Positions 13,784 through 15,147 of a stretch of DNA of 15,147 bases are shown piece after piece. The DNA lies in NCBI GenBank assembly GCA_964514665.1, contig CAZESH010000079.1, positions 1 to 15,147 on the forward strand, in the 5' to 3' direction. The position numbers were made by a program, and so were the translations under genes. The notes under the pieces were generated by a model. It worked only from the letters and a program-made list of their open reading frames with translations, was not told the DNA's origin and made no database searches. Position 1 is the first letter of the stretch, and each line of letters begins with the position of its first letter. The stretch comes from CAZESH01 sp964514665 (GTDB taxonomy: Bacteria; Bacillota; Bacilli; Paenibacillales; KCTC-25726).

Positions 13784-15031
13784 ATGAATAATGAAAATCG
13801 TTCGTTTTTCCGTTATGAAAATGCAATTGTACTGATGATGTTTTTTACCTTCGGATTTGTCTTTATGGAGCGGTTGAGCGTTGTCTTTCTATTTCCGTTC
13901 ATAGCGGGTGATTTGCATTTGAACAATACACAGCTCGGCATGATCGCTTCTGTGCTGGCTATTTGTTGGGCCGTATCCGGTTGGGTCTTCGGCGCGATCT
14001 CCGATTTGTCCGGCTCGCGCAAAAAAATCCTGCTGCCGCTTACACTTGCCTTTTCGATTCTGTCTTTCTTTTCCGGTTTGGCTAAATCGTTCACCAGCCT
14101 GCTCGTTGTGCGGGGCTTGATGGGCCTTACGGAAGGACCTGTACTGCCGATTGCGCAGGCGAGCGTAATTGCCGATTCCACGGAGAAACGCCGCGGCTTC
14201 AATCTCGGTTTCGTACAAAGCTCGCTGGGCTTGATCGGCGCTACCTTGACACCGATTATCGTGACGGCTTTCGCCACCAAATATTCATGGCATCATGCCT
14301 TTTATTTTGTGGGTATTCCCGGAATCCTGATGTTTTTCGTATTGGCGAAATGGATGCGCGAGCCGAAGCTTCCTGCAGAAGCTCAAAGCGCTCATGGAAA
14401 AGTGAACAGAAAAGACTTCGGCGTGGTATTCAAAAGCCGCAACATATGGCTCAGCACGATCATTTCCGCGTTGTTCATGACCTGGCTGTTTGTGTTCACG
14501 ACATTCGCTCCCGTTTATTTGATCCAAGCGGACGGCTTCAAGCCTGAAGCAATGGGATTGATCATGGCCGCTATCGGATTCGGTTCGTTTGTATGGGGAT
14601 TTGTGGGACCGGCGATTTCCGATAAATTGGGAAGAAAGCCGACACTCATCATTTTTTGCACCATTGCCGCGCTGTCGCCGCTTTCCCTGGCCGTTGTTCA
14701 TGGATCGCTCGGCTTGATGATGGTTTTGGGATTTTTCACAGCCGTGGGGCAAGGCTGCTTCCCGCTGTTTATGGCGATTATTCCGGGCGAATCCTTACCC
14801 CTCAAGTATGTGGCCAGCGCGGTTGCTCTCACCCAATTGGTCGGTGAAATCGTCGGAGGCACGATCGCTCCGTCTGTAGCAGGCATGGCTGCCGATGCTT
14901 ACGGTTTGCAGGCACCGCTTTATATTGCTTTCGGGGGGGCGCTGCTCAGTGCGATTGTCGCTTTCGGATATAACGAAACTGCGCCCGCAAGAGTAAAGCT
15001 GGGCAAGCTTGCACAGGATTTGCCGGCTTAA
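13784..15031 (+). CDS. MFS transporter (anion:cation symporter / sugar-acid type)
   Basis: A 415-residue membrane protein with about twelve hydrophobic segments in two halves and a hydrophilic central loop (AKWMREPKLPAEAQSAHGKVNRKD). The MFS motif between segments 2 and 3 reads GAISDLSGSRKK, and its repeat in the second half reads GPAISDKLGRKPT. GLTEGPVLPIAQASVIAD and the ERLSVVFLFPFIAGDL start fit the hexuronate/aromatic-acid (ACS-like) branch, so the cargo is probably an organic or sugar acid. I chose the ATG at 13784 because GGGAGGA lies at 13768-13774; the in-frame ATG at 13733 would add 17 residues without a ribosome site. It is separated from the catabolic operon by the mobile-element remnants and has its own terminator. 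Confidence 0.88.
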   Translation: MNNENRSFFRYENAIVLMMFFTFGFVFMERLSVVFLFPFIAGDLHLNNTQLGMIASVLAICWAVSGWVFGAISDLSGSRKKILLPLTLAFSILSFFSGLAKSFTSLLVVRGLMGLTEGPVLPIAQASVIADSTEKRRGFNLGFVQSSLGLIGATLTPIIVTAFATKYSWHHAFYFVGIPGILMFFVLAKWMREPKLPAEAQSAHGKVNRKDFGVVFKSRNIWLSTIISALFMTWLFVFTTFAPVYLIQADGFKPEAMGLIMAAIGFGSFVWGFVGPAISDKLGRKPTLIIFCTIAALSPLSLAVVHGSLGLMMVLGFFTAVGQGCFPLFMAIIPGESLPLKYVASAVALTQLVGEIVGGTIAPSVAGMAADAYGLQAPLYIAFGGALLSAIVAFGYNETAPARVKLGKLAQDLPA

Positions 15032-15074
15032 TCGACCTCGAATCGTGATTTGTGATATACGGCTTCAAAAATAG

Positions 15075-15111
15075 ATCGTCGGGTGGAGGACACCCGGCGG
15101 TGGTTTTTTTT
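15075..15111 (+). terminator. Intrinsic terminator after the MFS gene
   Basis: An 11-bp stem (15075-15085 against 15091-15101, with two wobbles) including CGGGTG/CACCCG has a 5-base loop GAGGA and is followed by GG and a long T-run from 15104. It lies 43 bp after the MFS stop codon. Confidence 0.9.
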
Positions 15112-15147
15112 ATTTTTTTTATTTTTTTTTTTTAATTTTTTAAAAAA
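15104..15147. repeat. T-rich low-complexity tail at the window end
   Basis: Almost every base from 15104 is T, broken by single or paired A's, and the window ends in six A's. The first part is the T-run of the terminator. The rest is longer than a terminator needs and may reflect a low-complexity spacer or a poorly resolved contig end. Confidence 0.6.

Noticed and set aside
1..15147. CRISPR arrays, tRNA or rRNA genes, phage genes, toxin-antitoxin pairs or defence systems
   Set aside because: No spaced direct repeats, tRNA-like folds or matching protein motifs were seen on either strand.

Overview
The window reads as a chromosomal piece of a low-to-moderate GC Gram-positive, most likely Bacillales and plausibly Paenibacillaceae. 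Reasons: strong GGAGG-type ribosome sites before most genes, an IolC-type kinase and IolA-type dehydrogenase that look like the Bacillus proteins, CcpA/LacI-type AAGCGCTT sites, and decayed IS256-, IS4- and group IIC-type elements. The genus is inference; there is no rRNA or marker gene to fix it.

Layout. (1) Positions 1-11409 hold ten genes on the + strand: the 3' end of a ribose-type sugar-binding protein, its double ATPase and permease, a divergent NagB-like isomerase/deaminase, a NagA-like deacetylase, a LacI-family regulator, an NAD(P)-dependent aldehyde dehydrogenase, an IolC-type kinase, a class II aldolase, and a CoA-acylating methylmalonate/malonate-semialdehyde dehydrogenase. A clear intrinsic terminator follows at 11431-11463. 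The genes are closely spaced (overlap of 10 bp to about 100 bp), except for a 213-bp gap before the kinase. (2) Positions 11465-12440 are a graveyard of mobile DNA: the 5' end of a group IIC-like intron abutting the operon terminator, a broken IS256-family transposase piece, and the C-terminal piece of an IS4-like transposase on the - strand. (3) Positions 12441-13336 (- strand) are a secreted-protein pseudogene with its own terminator. (4) Positions 13337-13783 are a divergent regulatory region with two AAGCGCTT-core sites, leading to an MFS organic-acid/sugar-acid type transporter (13784-15031), a terminator and a T-rich tail to the window end.

How the genes may work together. The transporter imports a sugar-like solute. 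The NagA/NagB-like pair suggests that the solute, or an early intermediate, carries an N-acetylated amino group. The kinase, aldolase and semialdehyde dehydrogenase together are the lower half of the myo-inositol pathway: 5-dehydro-2-deoxygluconate is phosphorylated and cleaved to dihydroxyacetone phosphate and malonate semialdehyde, and the latter goes to acetyl-CoA and CO2. The upper inositol enzymes (IolG, IolE, IolD, IolB) are absent from the window. The joining of an amino-sugar front end to an inositol-type back end is the most interesting feature. One chemically consistent but unproven reading is an aminated analogue of 5-deoxyglucuronate, deacetylated and then deaminated/isomerised to 5-dehydro-2-deoxygluconate.
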